A DNA stretch of 8,379 bases from Myxococcales bacterium (GCA_020430675.1 JAGQJJ010000134.1:1-8379); one strand, 5' to 3'. Counted from the stretch's first letter, positions 1 to 6,750 are shown. Program-made: numbers and translations. Notes: generated by a model not told the origin, from the sequence alone.

Positions 1-1391
1 CAGTCGGCGGCGTCGGCGACGCATTGCCGCACCGCGGCGAAGCGGTCGCGCGGCCACGCGGCGTCGCAGTCGGCCTGGCAGTTGGGCGGCAGCGCGCCAC
101 ACTCGTCGAGGCGGCCGCAATAGCGCTCGCACTGGCCCTCGGGCGAGGCGTTGGCCAGGCAGTCGACCAGATCGGGGCAGGTGCCCGAGCCGGCGCAGAG
201 CACCTGGCTGCCGACGCGCTCGTTGAGGTCAGGGTCGTCGCCAAACGCCGAGTTGCAGTCCAGGTTGCACTGCGCCTGGGCGCCGTCGAGCACGTCGCAG
301 ACCATCTGCGCGCCGCAGAAGCGGCTGCACGCTTCGGCGACGACCTGGCCGCCCGCGTTGCTGCACAGGTCTTCCAGGTCGAACGAGAAGTCGGGGCAGG
401 CGCCGCGCATGATGCCGACCATGCAGGCCACCGTCTCGGAGCCCTGCCGCACGGCGTTGGCGTAGAAGCCGGGGCACGGGTCGCCGAACTCGAAGTTGCA
501 GGCGTCGTAGAGCCGGCAGAACTCGGCCTCGGCGACGACGCCGGGCGGCTCGAACGAGAAGGGCTGCACGCATTCGTCGACGCGCTGGCAGTCTTCGCCG
601 GCGAGGCGCACGCACTGGTTGATGCGCGATTGCTGGGCGGCGGCGAGCGGGTCGCCGAGGGTGATGTGGCCCACGCACTCGGCGAGGCAGCCCTCGGGGC
701 GGATGACATTGCAGCCCGCGCCGCGCGGGCAGTAATCGGCGCAGGCGGGGTAGACGTCATGGCCCAGGCAATCGACGAAGCCCTCGGCGTCGCAACCGCC
801 AAACAGCGCCTCGCCGCAGTCCTGGAAGGCGCGCGCGCCGGCGGCGCAGGTGGCCGGGCAGTCATTGAAAGGCAGGCCGGTGTCGCAGTCGTCGAGCGCG
901 CCGCAGATCTCGTCGCAGGTCAGCGGCATGAGGCGCGGGATGGGGCAGAGGTGGACCAGATTGCATTGCTCGACGGCGAGGCAATCCCACCAGCCCTGGG
1001 CGACCGCGACGCCGGTGCGGGTGACGCGGGCGCAGCGATCGAGGCAGGCGGCTTCGTCGCCGAAGAGGTCGAGGCGATCGCATTCGGCGTAGACCGCGCA
1101 GGCCTGCTCGCAGCTCTCGACGACGCGCGGGCCGCCCATATCGGGCGGCGGCGGCGCGCCGTCGGCTTCGGCGTCGGCGATGGGGCCATCAGACATCGCG
1201 TCGGCGGGCGACCCTTCGTCAAGCATGGGCCCTTCGTCGGGCATGGGCGCAGCGTCGAGCCGCTCGGCGTCGGCCAGGCCGCGATCGATGACCGCGGCGT
1301 CGGGCACGGGCTCATTGCCGCCGGAGTCCTGCTGACAACCCACCGTCAGCGCCGCCACTGCGCCGAGCAAGAGCAATCGATCAACACGCAT
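1..1391 (-). CDS. Cys-rich repeat lipoprotein, partial (C-terminus beyond left edge)
   Basis: Function unknown; predicted secreted lipoprotein. The frame is open from ATG at 1391 to the left edge (463 codons plus two bases). Residues 1-18 form a lipoprotein signal (basic start, LLLLGAVAALTVG) ending at Cys19 in LTVGC, a slightly non-consensus lipobox. Residues 20-93 are a disordered Asp/Ala/Pro/Gly linker without cysteine. From residue 94 there are 44 cysteines in 370 residues, arranged as six modules of 58-75 residues starting near 94, 159, 217, 288, 355 and 421. The module pattern is C-x3-C-x5-C-x(6-11)-C-x3-C-x(9-20)-C-x(5-8)-C-x(5-10)-C. Module 4 lacks its first and fifth cysteines. A Shine-Dalgarno GGGGAGG lies at 1405-1399, seven bases before the ATG. 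The lipoprotein call and the repeat are visible in the sequence. A disulfide-stapled surface or adhesion role is inference. It lacks the CGDG/CDDGN look of the known myxobacterial disulfide repeat. Confidence 0.85.
   Translation of the reverse strand, partial: MRVDRLLLLGAVAALTVGCQQDSGGNEPVPDAAVIDRGLADAERLDAAPMPDEGPMLDEGSPADAMSDGPIADAEADGAPPPPDMGGPRVVESCEQACAVYAECDRLDLFGDEAACLDRCARVTRTGVAVAQGWWDCLAVEQCNLVHLCPIPRLMPLTCDEICGALDDCDTGLPFNDCPATCAAGARAFQDCGEALFGGCDAEGFVDCLGHDVYPACADYCPRGAGCNVIRPEGCLAECVGHITLGDPLAAAQQSRINQCVRLAGEDCQRVDECVQPFSFEPPGVVAEAEFCRLYDACNFEFGDPCPGFYANAVRQGSETVACMVGIMRGACPDFSFDLEDLCSNAGGQVVAEACSRFCGAQMVCDVLDGAQAQCNLDCNSAFGDDPDLNERVGSQVLCAGSGTCPDLVDCLANASPEGQCERYCGRLDECGALPPNCQADCDAAWPRDRFAAVRQCVADAAD
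1212..1247 (-). repeat. 18-bp tandem duplication in lipoprotein linker
   Basis: Two adjacent 18-bp copies (1212-1229 and 1230-1247) differ at two positions. They encode consecutive six-residue units, MPDEGP and MLDEGS (residues 50-61), in the acidic linker after the lipobox. This looks like replication slippage lengthening a disordered tether, and it keeps the reading frame. Confidence 0.8.
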
Positions 1392-1419
1392 TGAGGAGCC
1401 TCCCCGGATCTCTGGGCCG

Positions 1420-1449
1420 ATCATACGGCAGCCGCGCCGTTCAGGTCAC
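1420..1449 (-). promoter_or_regulatory. Possible sigma70-type promoter for the lipoprotein gene
   Basis: Reading on the minus strand, GTGACC at 1449-1444 (four of six matches to TTGACA) is followed by an 18-base spacer and TATGAT at 1425-1420 (five of six matches to TATAAT). Transcription would begin about 20 bases upstream of the ATG, just ahead of the Shine-Dalgarno. In such GC-rich DNA the TATGAT box stands out. It suggests that the lipoprotein gene has its own promoter rather than depending on the dehydrogenase gene upstream. Confidence 0.45.
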
Positions 1450-1459
1450 CGGGGCCTTT

Positions 1460-1474
1460 GCGGCGACGCGCCGC
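1460..1474 (-). terminator. GC hairpin after the acyl-CoA dehydrogenase, weak terminator candidate
   Basis: A perfect six-base stem (GCGGCG / CGCCGC) with a three-base loop begins 16 bases after the dehydrogenase stop codon. On the minus strand it is followed by AAAGG, not a T run, so it is not a canonical intrinsic terminator. It sits in a CGCG-rich stretch (1469-1490) where short hairpins arise easily by chance. Confidence 0.25.
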
Positions 1475-1490
1475 GCGCCGCGCGCCGCGA

Positions 1491-3251
1491 TCAGAACTCG
1501 TCGGCGTCGAAGGCCATCATGCCGGCCTTGCCGGCGCTGATGATGGCCACGAGGCTCTCGGCCTCGGGCAGCACGTTGTGCAGGTAGTAGCGCGCGGTCT
1601 TCAGCTTCGTCTCGAAGAAGCGCCCCTCGCGCGTGGTGGCCGCCTTGGCTTCGACGCCCCAAACATAGGCCAGCGCGGTCAGCCCGAAGAGCGTCAGGTA
1701 GTTGCTGGCGACGGCCGCGGCCTCTTCCTGGTCGGCCATGCCGCGCATGGCGAGGTCCATCGTGACCTTGTCGAGCCGCTCGATGGCGGCCTTGACCGGC
1801 TTGATGAACTCGGCGAGCCCCTCGTTCTCGGCGTTGGCCTTGCAGAACCCGTGGATGCGCTTCGAGAACAGGCGATAGGCGCGCCCGTTGCCGCGCGGCA
1901 GCTTGCGGCCGACCAGATCGAGCGCCTGCACGTGGTTGGTGCCCTCGTAGATCATGCTGACCCGCACGTCGCGCAGGTACTGCTCGATGGGCCAGTCCTG
2001 GGTGTAGCCGGCGCCGCCGGTCACCTGCATGGCGTCGCTGACGTTCTGGAAGCCGCGCTCGGTGCCGTAGGCCTTCATGACCGGCGTCAGCAGCGCGACC
2101 AGATCGTCGGCGTCGCTGCGCACCTGGTCGTCGGGGTGGTGGTGCGAGAGGTCGATCTGCACCGCCGTCCAGATCGCCAGCCCGCGCAGGCCCTCGGTGG
2201 TGGCCTTGATATTGGCGAGCTGCCGCCGCACGTCGGGGTGCACCAGGATGTTGTCGGCCGGCTGCCCGGCTTCGTTGCGCTCGGGGTTGAGCGAGCGCCC
2301 CTGCCGCCGCTCGCGCGCAAACGCAACCGCGGTCTGGTAGGCGATCTCGCTGAGCGCGACGCCCTCCATGCCCACGTGCAGGCGGGCGGCGTTCATCATC
2401 ACGAACATCGCCTTCATGCCCTTGTGGGGCGCGCCGACCAGATGGCCCACCGCGTCCTCCATCTGGATGACGCAGGTCGGCGAGGCGTGAATGCCCATCT
2501 TGTGCTCAAGGCCGGCGCAGAAGACGCCGTTGCGCGTGCCATCGAGGTTGATCTTGGGCACGAGGAAGGCGCTGATGCCCTTGATGCCGGGCGGCGCGTC
2601 GGGCAGACGGGCGAGCACCAGGTGCACGATGTTCTCGGTCAGGTCGTGTTCGCCGAAGGTGATCCAGGTCTTGGTGCCGGTCAGCCGGAAGGTGTCGCCG
2701 TCGGGCACGGCCTTAGTGCGGATGAGACCCAGATCGGTGCCGCATTGCGGCTCGGTGAGGCACATGGTGCCCGACCACTCGCCGGTGAGCAGCTTCCGAA
2801 GCCAGGTCTTCTTCTGGGCCTCGGTGCCATAATGGCTGAGCGCTTCGATGAGGCCGTTGTTGAGGCCCGGGCACATCGAGAAGCTCTTGTTGGTCGCGGT
2901 GGCCATCTCGGAGAGGCCGATGGCGACCACATGGGGCGCGCCGCCGCCGCCGTAGGCCTGCTCGCCGGCGATGCCGGCAAAACCCTCGGCCACAAAGCGC
3001 TGGTACAGCCCCTTGAAGCCTTCGGGCGTGGTGACCTCATGGGTCGCGGGGTCGTACTTCAGCTTCTGCCGATCGCCCACCTGGTTGAGTGGCAGCATCT
3101 CATGGGTGCAGAAGCGGGCGGTCTGTTCGAGCATCGCTTCGACGGTGTCGAAGTCATAGTCAGCGAACGTGGCCAGCGCGGCGACCTGCTCGTAGCCGAA
3201 GATCTCAAGCGCGAAGCGCATGTCGGAAACGGGGGCTTTGTAGACCTGCAT
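1491..3251 (-). CDS. Acyl-CoA dehydrogenase, DmdC-like long form
   Basis: A cytoplasmic FAD enzyme that oxidises an acyl-CoA to the 2-enoyl-CoA, passing electrons to electron-transfer flavoprotein. It has 586 residues, as usual for this long class, which has extra N- and C-terminal segments. In order: the short N-terminal segment MQVYKAPVSDMRF, typical of the class; the helical N domain (about 40-155); the beta middle domain (about 160-270) with the FAD/substrate signature MCLTEPQCGTDLGLIRTKA at 163-181; the C-terminal helical domain (about 280-450), with the likely catalytic base Glu436 in MIYEGTNHVQALDLVGRK; and the extra C-terminal domain (about 460-586). ATG at 3251 is preferred over the adjacent in-frame GTG at 3254, because GGAG at 3262-3259 is then seven bases away. 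No gene for electron-transfer flavoprotein is visible. The class includes 3-methylmercaptopropionyl-CoA dehydrogenase, but many members act on other acyl-CoAs, so the substrate is not assigned. Confidence 0.95.
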   Translation of the reverse strand: MQVYKAPVSDMRFALEIFGYEQVAALATFADYDFDTVEAMLEQTARFCTHEMLPLNQVGDRQKLKYDPATHEVTTPEGFKGLYQRFVAEGFAGIAGEQAYGGGGAPHVVAIGLSEMATATNKSFSMCPGLNNGLIEALSHYGTEAQKKTWLRKLLTGEWSGTMCLTEPQCGTDLGLIRTKAVPDGDTFRLTGTKTWITFGEHDLTENIVHLVLARLPDAPPGIKGISAFLVPKINLDGTRNGVFCAGLEHKMGIHASPTCVIQMEDAVGHLVGAPHKGMKAMFVMMNAARLHVGMEGVALSEIAYQTAVAFARERRQGRSLNPERNEAGQPADNILVHPDVRRQLANIKATTEGLRGLAIWTAVQIDLSHHHPDDQVRSDADDLVALLTPVMKAYGTERGFQNVSDAMQVTGGAGYTQDWPIEQYLRDVRVSMIYEGTNHVQALDLVGRKLPRGNGRAYRLFSKRIHGFCKANAENEGLAEFIKPVKAAIERLDKVTMDLAMRGMADQEEAAAVASNYLTLFGLTALAYVWGVEAKAATTREGRFFETKLKTARYYLHNVLPEAESLVAIISAGKAGMMAFDADEF

Positions 3252-3286
3252 CACCAGGCTCCGTCGGGCAGGGGGCCGGCGACGTC

Positions 3287-3302
3287 TCGACTCGACAGTC
3301 GA
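3287..3302 (-). promoter_or_regulatory. Short inverted repeat upstream of the dehydrogenase start
   Basis: TCGACT-CGAC-AGTCGA is a perfect six-base inverted repeat with a four-base centre, 36 bases upstream of the dehydrogenase ATG. A TTGACG box on the minus strand at 3319-3314 would place the repeat at the expected -10 region, but the -10 there (GTCGAG) is poor. It could be an operator or an RNA hairpin in the leader. The rest of the 158-base gap (3252-3409) shows no gene and no canonical terminator for the cytochrome gene. Confidence 0.3.
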
Positions 3303-3409
3303 ATGCCGCGGCGCGTCAAAGAGCTAGAGGGATAGCCGATCACGCCGTGGGTTGCGAGCCTTGACGCACGGTCACGGTGTTTTCGGTGCCGGGGCCGGGC
3401 AGGCGCCGC

Positions 3410-6328
3410 TCAGTGGCGGCGGAACGAGCGGAAGAAGCGCGGGAAGCTGGTCGGATCGCTCGGATCGGTGCCCCAAAGCGCCTCTTCGCCGTCGAAGGAG
3501 CCATCCTCGTCGCGGTCGACGGCCATGCGCTCGCCGTCGCCGGGCGGCACGCAGGTATAGCTGATGCGCGCGCCGAAGAAGGTGAGGGCAAAGAGCACGC
3601 GGCCATCCATCATGAAGCCGGCGTCGTGCAGGTAGCGGCCGCCGCCCACATAGAGCAGGCCGTTCTCGCGGCCGAAGCCGGTGGTCTTGGCGACCAGGTC
3701 GCACTCGTTGGCGTCGGCCCGCGCTTCGAACAGCCCGACGCGCTCGTGGGCGCTGGCGCGGTTCTCGAAGGCGGCGGTGACCTGCTGGCCGACGATGGGC
3801 GCCATATTGGTCGGGAAGACCATCACGAAGGCTTCCAGCGCGCGCTTCTCATCGAGCGTGGGCAGGCCGATGTCGACGGCATTGGGCACGTTGCCGGCCA
3901 CCGGCGGCGGCACGAACGGGATGAACTGGAAGGGCTTGCCGCTGAGGAAGCGCGGCACGATGTCGACCGAGCCGTCGTGCGAGACGCCGAAGCCGCTGAT
4001 CTGGTCGCCGAGGTGCGCGGTGCCATAGAGCAGGGCGTTGTTCACGTTGACAAACCAGGTGTCGGCCATGCCGAACTTGCCGACCTTCTCGTACAGGCCA
4101 CGAAGCTGGGCGACCTTGAACCACTGCGTGCCGCCGGTGAAGGTCAGCTCGCCCGAGGTGCCGAAGCGGCCGGGCAGCGCCGAGTCGGCGTTGGCGTCGA
4201 GGTCGATGTCGTGGCAGCGCGCGCAGGCGCCGCGGGCGTCGCCGGGGTGCACGTCGTCGTAGAAGCGCGCCCGACCCGCGGCCTGCAGGTCGGTCAGGCT
4301 GTTGTCCAGGTTGCGGATCGGGTTCGGCGGATAGGTGAGCTGCATGATGAAGTCGGCAAACGCCCGCATCTCTTCGGGCGGCAGCTCCTCATCGCGGCCG
4401 TGCAGGCTCACAAACGCCCCGTTGAACTGCTCGAAGTTGGCCACGCCGTCGAAGATGTCCGCGGGCACGGCCTCTTCGGGGGGGCGACCCTGCAGGTCGG
4501 GGCGCTGGAGCGCGGCGGGGAAGCGGTCGCCGCGCCAATGCATGGCGCCGTGGCCGAACAGGCCGCGCAGGCTCTGGGTGGTCATCGGACCCTTGAGCTG
4601 CATGGCAAACATGGGCGGAATGGGCGTGCCCTCGGGCGGCAGCAGCGGCGGCATGTACAGCGGCGCGGGCGCGCCGTCGGGGTTGCCCAGATCCCACGCG
4701 AGCTTGTCGGTGTGGCCGTAGACGTGGCAGGTGGCGCACGACGTCTCGCCGTTGCTCGACGTGTGGCGCGCGTCGTAGAGGAAGCGGCGCCCGTTGACGA
4801 TGTCGTCCGACTCGGGGCTGTGCAGCTCGTGCGAGGCGATCTCGGCGCGGGCGGCGGCGTCGACCACGGCGACGCTGTTGTTGAAGCGGGTCATGACGTA
4901 GAGGCGGTCGTTCGCCGCGTCGTAGACCACGCCGCTCGGGCCGCCGCCGCTCAGCTCGATGCGCGCGTCGGCGGCGGGCACGAAGGTGTCGGCTTCGAGG
5001 TCGGCGGTGTCGAAGATGCCGATGGCGTTCGAGCCGAAGGCCGCGAGGTAGAGCGTGCCGCCGTCGGGCGTGATGGCCATGTCGGTCGGGATCGCCAGGC
5101 TCAACTCGCCGACGGCGTTGGGCACCGCGTCGCAGCAGTCGTTGTAGTCGATGTGCTTGTTGAGCGCGTGGGGGGCGACGCGGGGCGCGCCGCCGAGCAC
5201 GGTGATGCGGCTCTTGTGAATGTTGCCGCGCACGGTCGAACCGAGCGCGCCGCTGCCCTCAAAGCGGGTCACGTTGTTGGCGTCGGTGTTGCTGACGTAG
5301 ACGTGCCCGTTCGCCGGGTTGACGACCATATTGTAGAGGATGGTGCCGACGCCGCTGTAGGCGCCGTCATCGCCGGCGACGGCGGCCGGCGGGTTGGCGG
5401 TGGCGTCGATGGCAAAGACGTCGCGGTCGGGCAGGTTGAAGGGCACGAAGGGGTCCCATGCGCGGCCGTCGGTCGAGAGCCAATGGCCGGCGATGTTCTG
5501 CACGATGCGGCTGGTCGACGGCTGGGGCGGTTCGCCGGGGCGGAGCACCAGGCCGGGCAGCAGCACGCCGGGCGGCACGCCAAGGCTGATCGCCAGGTCG
5601 AGCAGGCCCGGGATCTCGACCGCGAGCCGATCGGCGACGGTGCGCTCGAAGATGGTGGTGGTCTTGTTGCCCGTCTGGAAGCCGGCGGCGTAGACCGTGG
5701 CCCCATCGGGCGAGACGGCCAGGGCGCGCGGCGTGTCGGTGAACAGCGTGATGATGTTCGTCGGCGTGCCGCCCAGGCTGCCCCCGTCGCCGTTGGCCGA
5801 AAACACCCACACATCGGCGCGGCCGACGCCGGGCGTGCTGAGCTGGGGGTCGAAGGGCGCGTTCTGGCCGCGGTGGGCGGTGGTCACGAAGGCCCACTCG
5901 CGATTGACGCCACCGAACACGACATCGCGCGGCTCATCGCCGACGAGCAGCGTGCGCTCGACGCGCCCGACCGGGCCGAAGCCGCGGCCACGGAGCACCT
6001 GGCCGTCGAGGCGCACGATGCTGACGCTGTCGGAGAGGTGGTTGACCACCCAGACCTCGCGCGAGTCGCGCATGGCCACGGCCACCGGCTCGAGGCCGAC
6101 AAAAACCGAACCGCGGTGATGCAATCCGGCGCCATCCACCGCGAAGACTTCGAGCCGCCCGTCGGGGGTGTTGACCGCAGCGAGAACCGAGCCATCGGGC
6201 GAGAGCGCGAGGGGTCGGACCTGGCCGGATTCGAACAGCGTATAGCCAGCCTGCGCCGCCCCGGGGGCCAGGACGGCCAGCGCGGCCGCGAGAATGGATG
6301 TCAGGGCGAAGCTGAAACGGGGGGACAT
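3410..6328 (-). CDS. Exported beta-propeller dihaem cytochrome c, CcpA/MauG-like
   Basis: A predicted periplasmic or secreted redox protein of 972 residues; its substrate is unknown. Residues 1-27 are a signal peptide with a cleavage site after AQA27. Seven YVTN/NHL-like blades are visible, near 37-66, 80-109, 132-154, 200-229, 331-358, 413-441 and 463-502, with strings such as SPDG-VLAAVN and PDGGTLYLAAFGSNAIGIFD. Two haem c sites follow: CATCH at 531-535 and CARCH at 702-706, each followed by a conserved-looking MTTQSLRGL (582-590) or FKVAQLRGLYEKVG (737-750) stretch, as in dihaem cytochrome c peroxidase/MauG relatives. Met573, Met576, Met582 and Met596 are candidate axial ligands. The C-terminus has a DRDEDG/DGEEALWGTDPSDP motif (938-959), like a thrombospondin type 3 Ca-binding repeat. 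The start at 6328 is chosen because it gives the signal peptide and has AAGGAA at 6342-6337, nine bases before AGGA-to-ATG; the open frame back to 6511 does not look like protein. Peroxidase activity is inference. Confidence 0.88.
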   Translation of the reverse strand: MSPRFSFALTSILAAALAVLAPGAAQAGYTLFESGQVRPLALSPDGSVLAAVNTPDGRLEVFAVDGAGLHHRGSVFVGLEPVAVAMRDSREVWVVNHLSDSVSIVRLDGQVLRGRGFGPVGRVERTLLVGDEPRDVVFGGVNREWAFVTTAHRGQNAPFDPQLSTPGVGRADVWVFSANGDGGSLGGTPTNIITLFTDTPRALAVSPDGATVYAAGFQTGNKTTTIFERTVADRLAVEIPGLLDLAISLGVPPGVLLPGLVLRPGEPPQPSTSRIVQNIAGHWLSTDGRAWDPFVPFNLPDRDVFAIDATANPPAAVAGDDGAYSGVGTILYNMVVNPANGHVYVSNTDANNVTRFEGSGALGSTVRGNIHKSRITVLGGAPRVAPHALNKHIDYNDCCDAVPNAVGELSLAIPTDMAITPDGGTLYLAAFGSNAIGIFDTADLEADTFVPAADARIELSGGGPSGVVYDAANDRLYVMTRFNNSVAVVDAAARAEIASHELHSPESDDIVNGRRFLYDARHTSSNGETSCATCHVYGHTDKLAWDLGNPDGAPAPLYMPPLLPPEGTPIPPMFAMQLKGPMTTQSLRGLFGHGAMHWRGDRFPAALQRPDLQGRPPEEAVPADIFDGVANFEQFNGAFVSLHGRDEELPPEEMRAFADFIMQLTYPPNPIRNLDNSLTDLQAAGRARFYDDVHPGDARGACARCHDIDLDANADSALPGRFGTSGELTFTGGTQWFKVAQLRGLYEKVGKFGMADTWFVNVNNALLYGTAHLGDQISGFGVSHDGSVDIVPRFLSGKPFQFIPFVPPPVAGNVPNAVDIGLPTLDEKRALEAFVMVFPTNMAPIVGQQVTAAFENRASAHERVGLFEARADANECDLVAKTTGFGRENGLLYVGGGRYLHDAGFMMDGRVLFALTFFGARISYTCVPPGDGERMAVDRDEDGSFDGEEALWGTDPSDPTSFPRFFRSFRRH

Positions 6329-6506
6329 CTCTTGGGTTCCTTGTCTGCAAGTCACGCGGAAGTTCGCCGCGCGGCGTGTCTCTTTTGGCACCTGCGCGTC
6401 CGGCGGCTCCTCTGCTGCGCCGATCGCACATTGCTTCCGTACATCACGATAATCATTCGCCCGCGCGCGTCCCATGGCTCCCCCCCGGTGCAGGTCACTC
6501 ACGCTG

Positions 6507-6546
6507 CTCAAGACGTCAACTAGTTCTTTGATTTCAACGTCTTGAG
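6507..6546. promoter_or_regulatory. 10-bp inverted repeat, possible operator
   Basis: CTCAAGACGT (6507-6516) and ACGTCTTGAG (6537-6546) are perfect inverted copies around a 20-base centre, which itself holds the palindrome AACTAGTT (6518-6525). The centre-to-centre spacing is 30 bases, about three helical turns, which suits two half-sites bound on one face of the DNA. The right arm overlaps the -35 box proposed for the carboxylase promoter. The left arm includes a TTGACG on the minus strand (6519-6514), facing the cytochrome gene, though no good -10 follows. The regulator is unknown. Confidence 0.45.
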
Positions 6547-6569
6547 TCTCCCTAAAGGAGTCTTAAACT
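6542..6569 (+). promoter_or_regulatory. Candidate promoter for the carboxylase gene
   Basis: TTGAGT (6542-6547) and TAAACT (6564-6569) each match the sigma70 consensus at four of six positions, with a 16-base spacer, in one of the few AT-richer patches of the window. If used, transcription would start near 6577, giving a leader of about 175 bases that contains the hairpins at 6593-6621 and 6663-6694. The match is modest and an alternative start cannot be excluded. Confidence 0.3.
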
Positions 6570-6592
6570 TTGGTCTGAAGGTCGCCCTGGAA

Positions 6593-6621
6593 GCCCGGTT
6601 TTCCGTTTTTCGGAGCCGGGT
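6593..6621 (+). promoter_or_regulatory. Two-part hairpin in the carboxylase leader
   Basis: An outer stem GCCCGG (6593-6598) pairs with CCGGGT (6616-6621, one G-U in RNA). An inner stem TCCG (6602-6605) pairs with CGGA (6611-6614), closed by a TTTTT loop, with a small internal loop (three T against one G). No T run follows on either strand, so it is not a standard terminator. Confidence 0.4.
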
Positions 6622-6662
6622 GAATCCAAAGGCTGGCCGCTCGCTTGCGAAATGGCATCATA

Positions 6663-6694
6663 GCCCACCCTAGCGCCCGCCTCGGGGTGGGCGC
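6663..6694 (+). promoter_or_regulatory. Mutually exclusive hairpins before the carboxylase gene
   Basis: GCCCACCC (6663-6670) pairs perfectly with GGGTGGGC (6685-6692) across a 14-base loop. Alternatively GCGCCC (6673-6678) pairs with GGGCGC (6689-6694) across ten bases. The two structures share 6689-6692, so only one can form at a time. They end 47 bases before the Shine-Dalgarno. This resembles the switchable pairing of attenuators or riboswitches, but no known riboswitch motif or U-rich terminator is recognised. Confidence 0.35.
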
Positions 6695-6712
6695 ATTGGT
6701 GTTGAACATTAC

Positions 6713-6735
6713 GCACATTCCGCACTTTGCACTTT
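6713..6735 (+). repeat. Short direct repeat GCACWTT x3
   Basis: GCACATT (6713-6719) is followed two bases later by two adjacent copies of GCACTTT (6722-6728, 6729-6735), ending seven bases before the GGAGG of the carboxylase gene. It could be repeated binding sites, a slippage product, or an unstructured AT-richer ribosome standby site. Confidence 0.4.
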
Positions 6736-6750
6736 GTCATCGGAGGTCAC

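Larger units (their letters stand above)
6329..6750. other. Divergent intergenic region with structured leader
   Basis: This 422-base stretch separates the divergently transcribed cytochrome and carboxylase genes. The part next to the cytochrome gene (6329-6500) is GC-rich, with a 12-bp palindrome CGCCGCGCGGCG at 6365-6376 that may be chance. The part from about 6510 to 6750 is less GC-rich than the genes and holds an inverted repeat, a candidate promoter, two hairpins and a short tandem repeat, each listed separately. No convincing small gene was found: a 62-codon minus-strand frame at 6552-6740 lacks coding character. Confidence 0.7.

Noticed and set aside
24..1394. 456-codon open frame on the plus strand
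   Set aside because: It is antisense to the Cys-rich lipoprotein gene. Its product is Ala/Val/Gly/Arg-rich without domains, and it exists because stops are rare on the complementary strand of GC-rich genes. The minus frame has a lipobox, a Shine-Dalgarno and regular cysteine modules.
1469..1490. CGCG-rich stretch between the lipoprotein and dehydrogenase genes
   Set aside because: Considered as a repeat or CpG-type element, but it is a short low-complexity run expected in DNA of this composition.
1458..3335. 625-codon open frame on the plus strand
   Set aside because: It is antisense to a clear acyl-CoA dehydrogenase with catalytic and FAD motifs in the expected places. The plus-strand product is low-complexity with no recognisable fold.
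3367..3396. CACGGT and CGGTG copies after the cytochrome gene
   Set aside because: They are direct, not inverted, copies, so they cannot form a terminator hairpin, and they are too short to count as a repeat element.
6329..6511. 61-residue N-terminal extension of the cytochrome protein
   Set aside because: The frame stays open to an ATG at 6511, but the extension is Arg-rich and would bury the signal peptide. The start at 6328 has a suitable Shine-Dalgarno.
3377..6523. 1048-codon open frame on the plus strand
   Set aside because: Despite its length it mirrors the cytochrome gene. It is dominated by Ala, Gly, Val, Arg, Asp and His and has no signal or motif, whereas the minus strand encodes a signal peptide, propeller repeats and CxxCH sites.
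6552..6740. 62-codon minus-strand frame in the intergenic region
   Set aside because: Its start lies in short GCACTTT repeats, there is no convincing Shine-Dalgarno, and its composition follows the hairpins rather than coding sequence.
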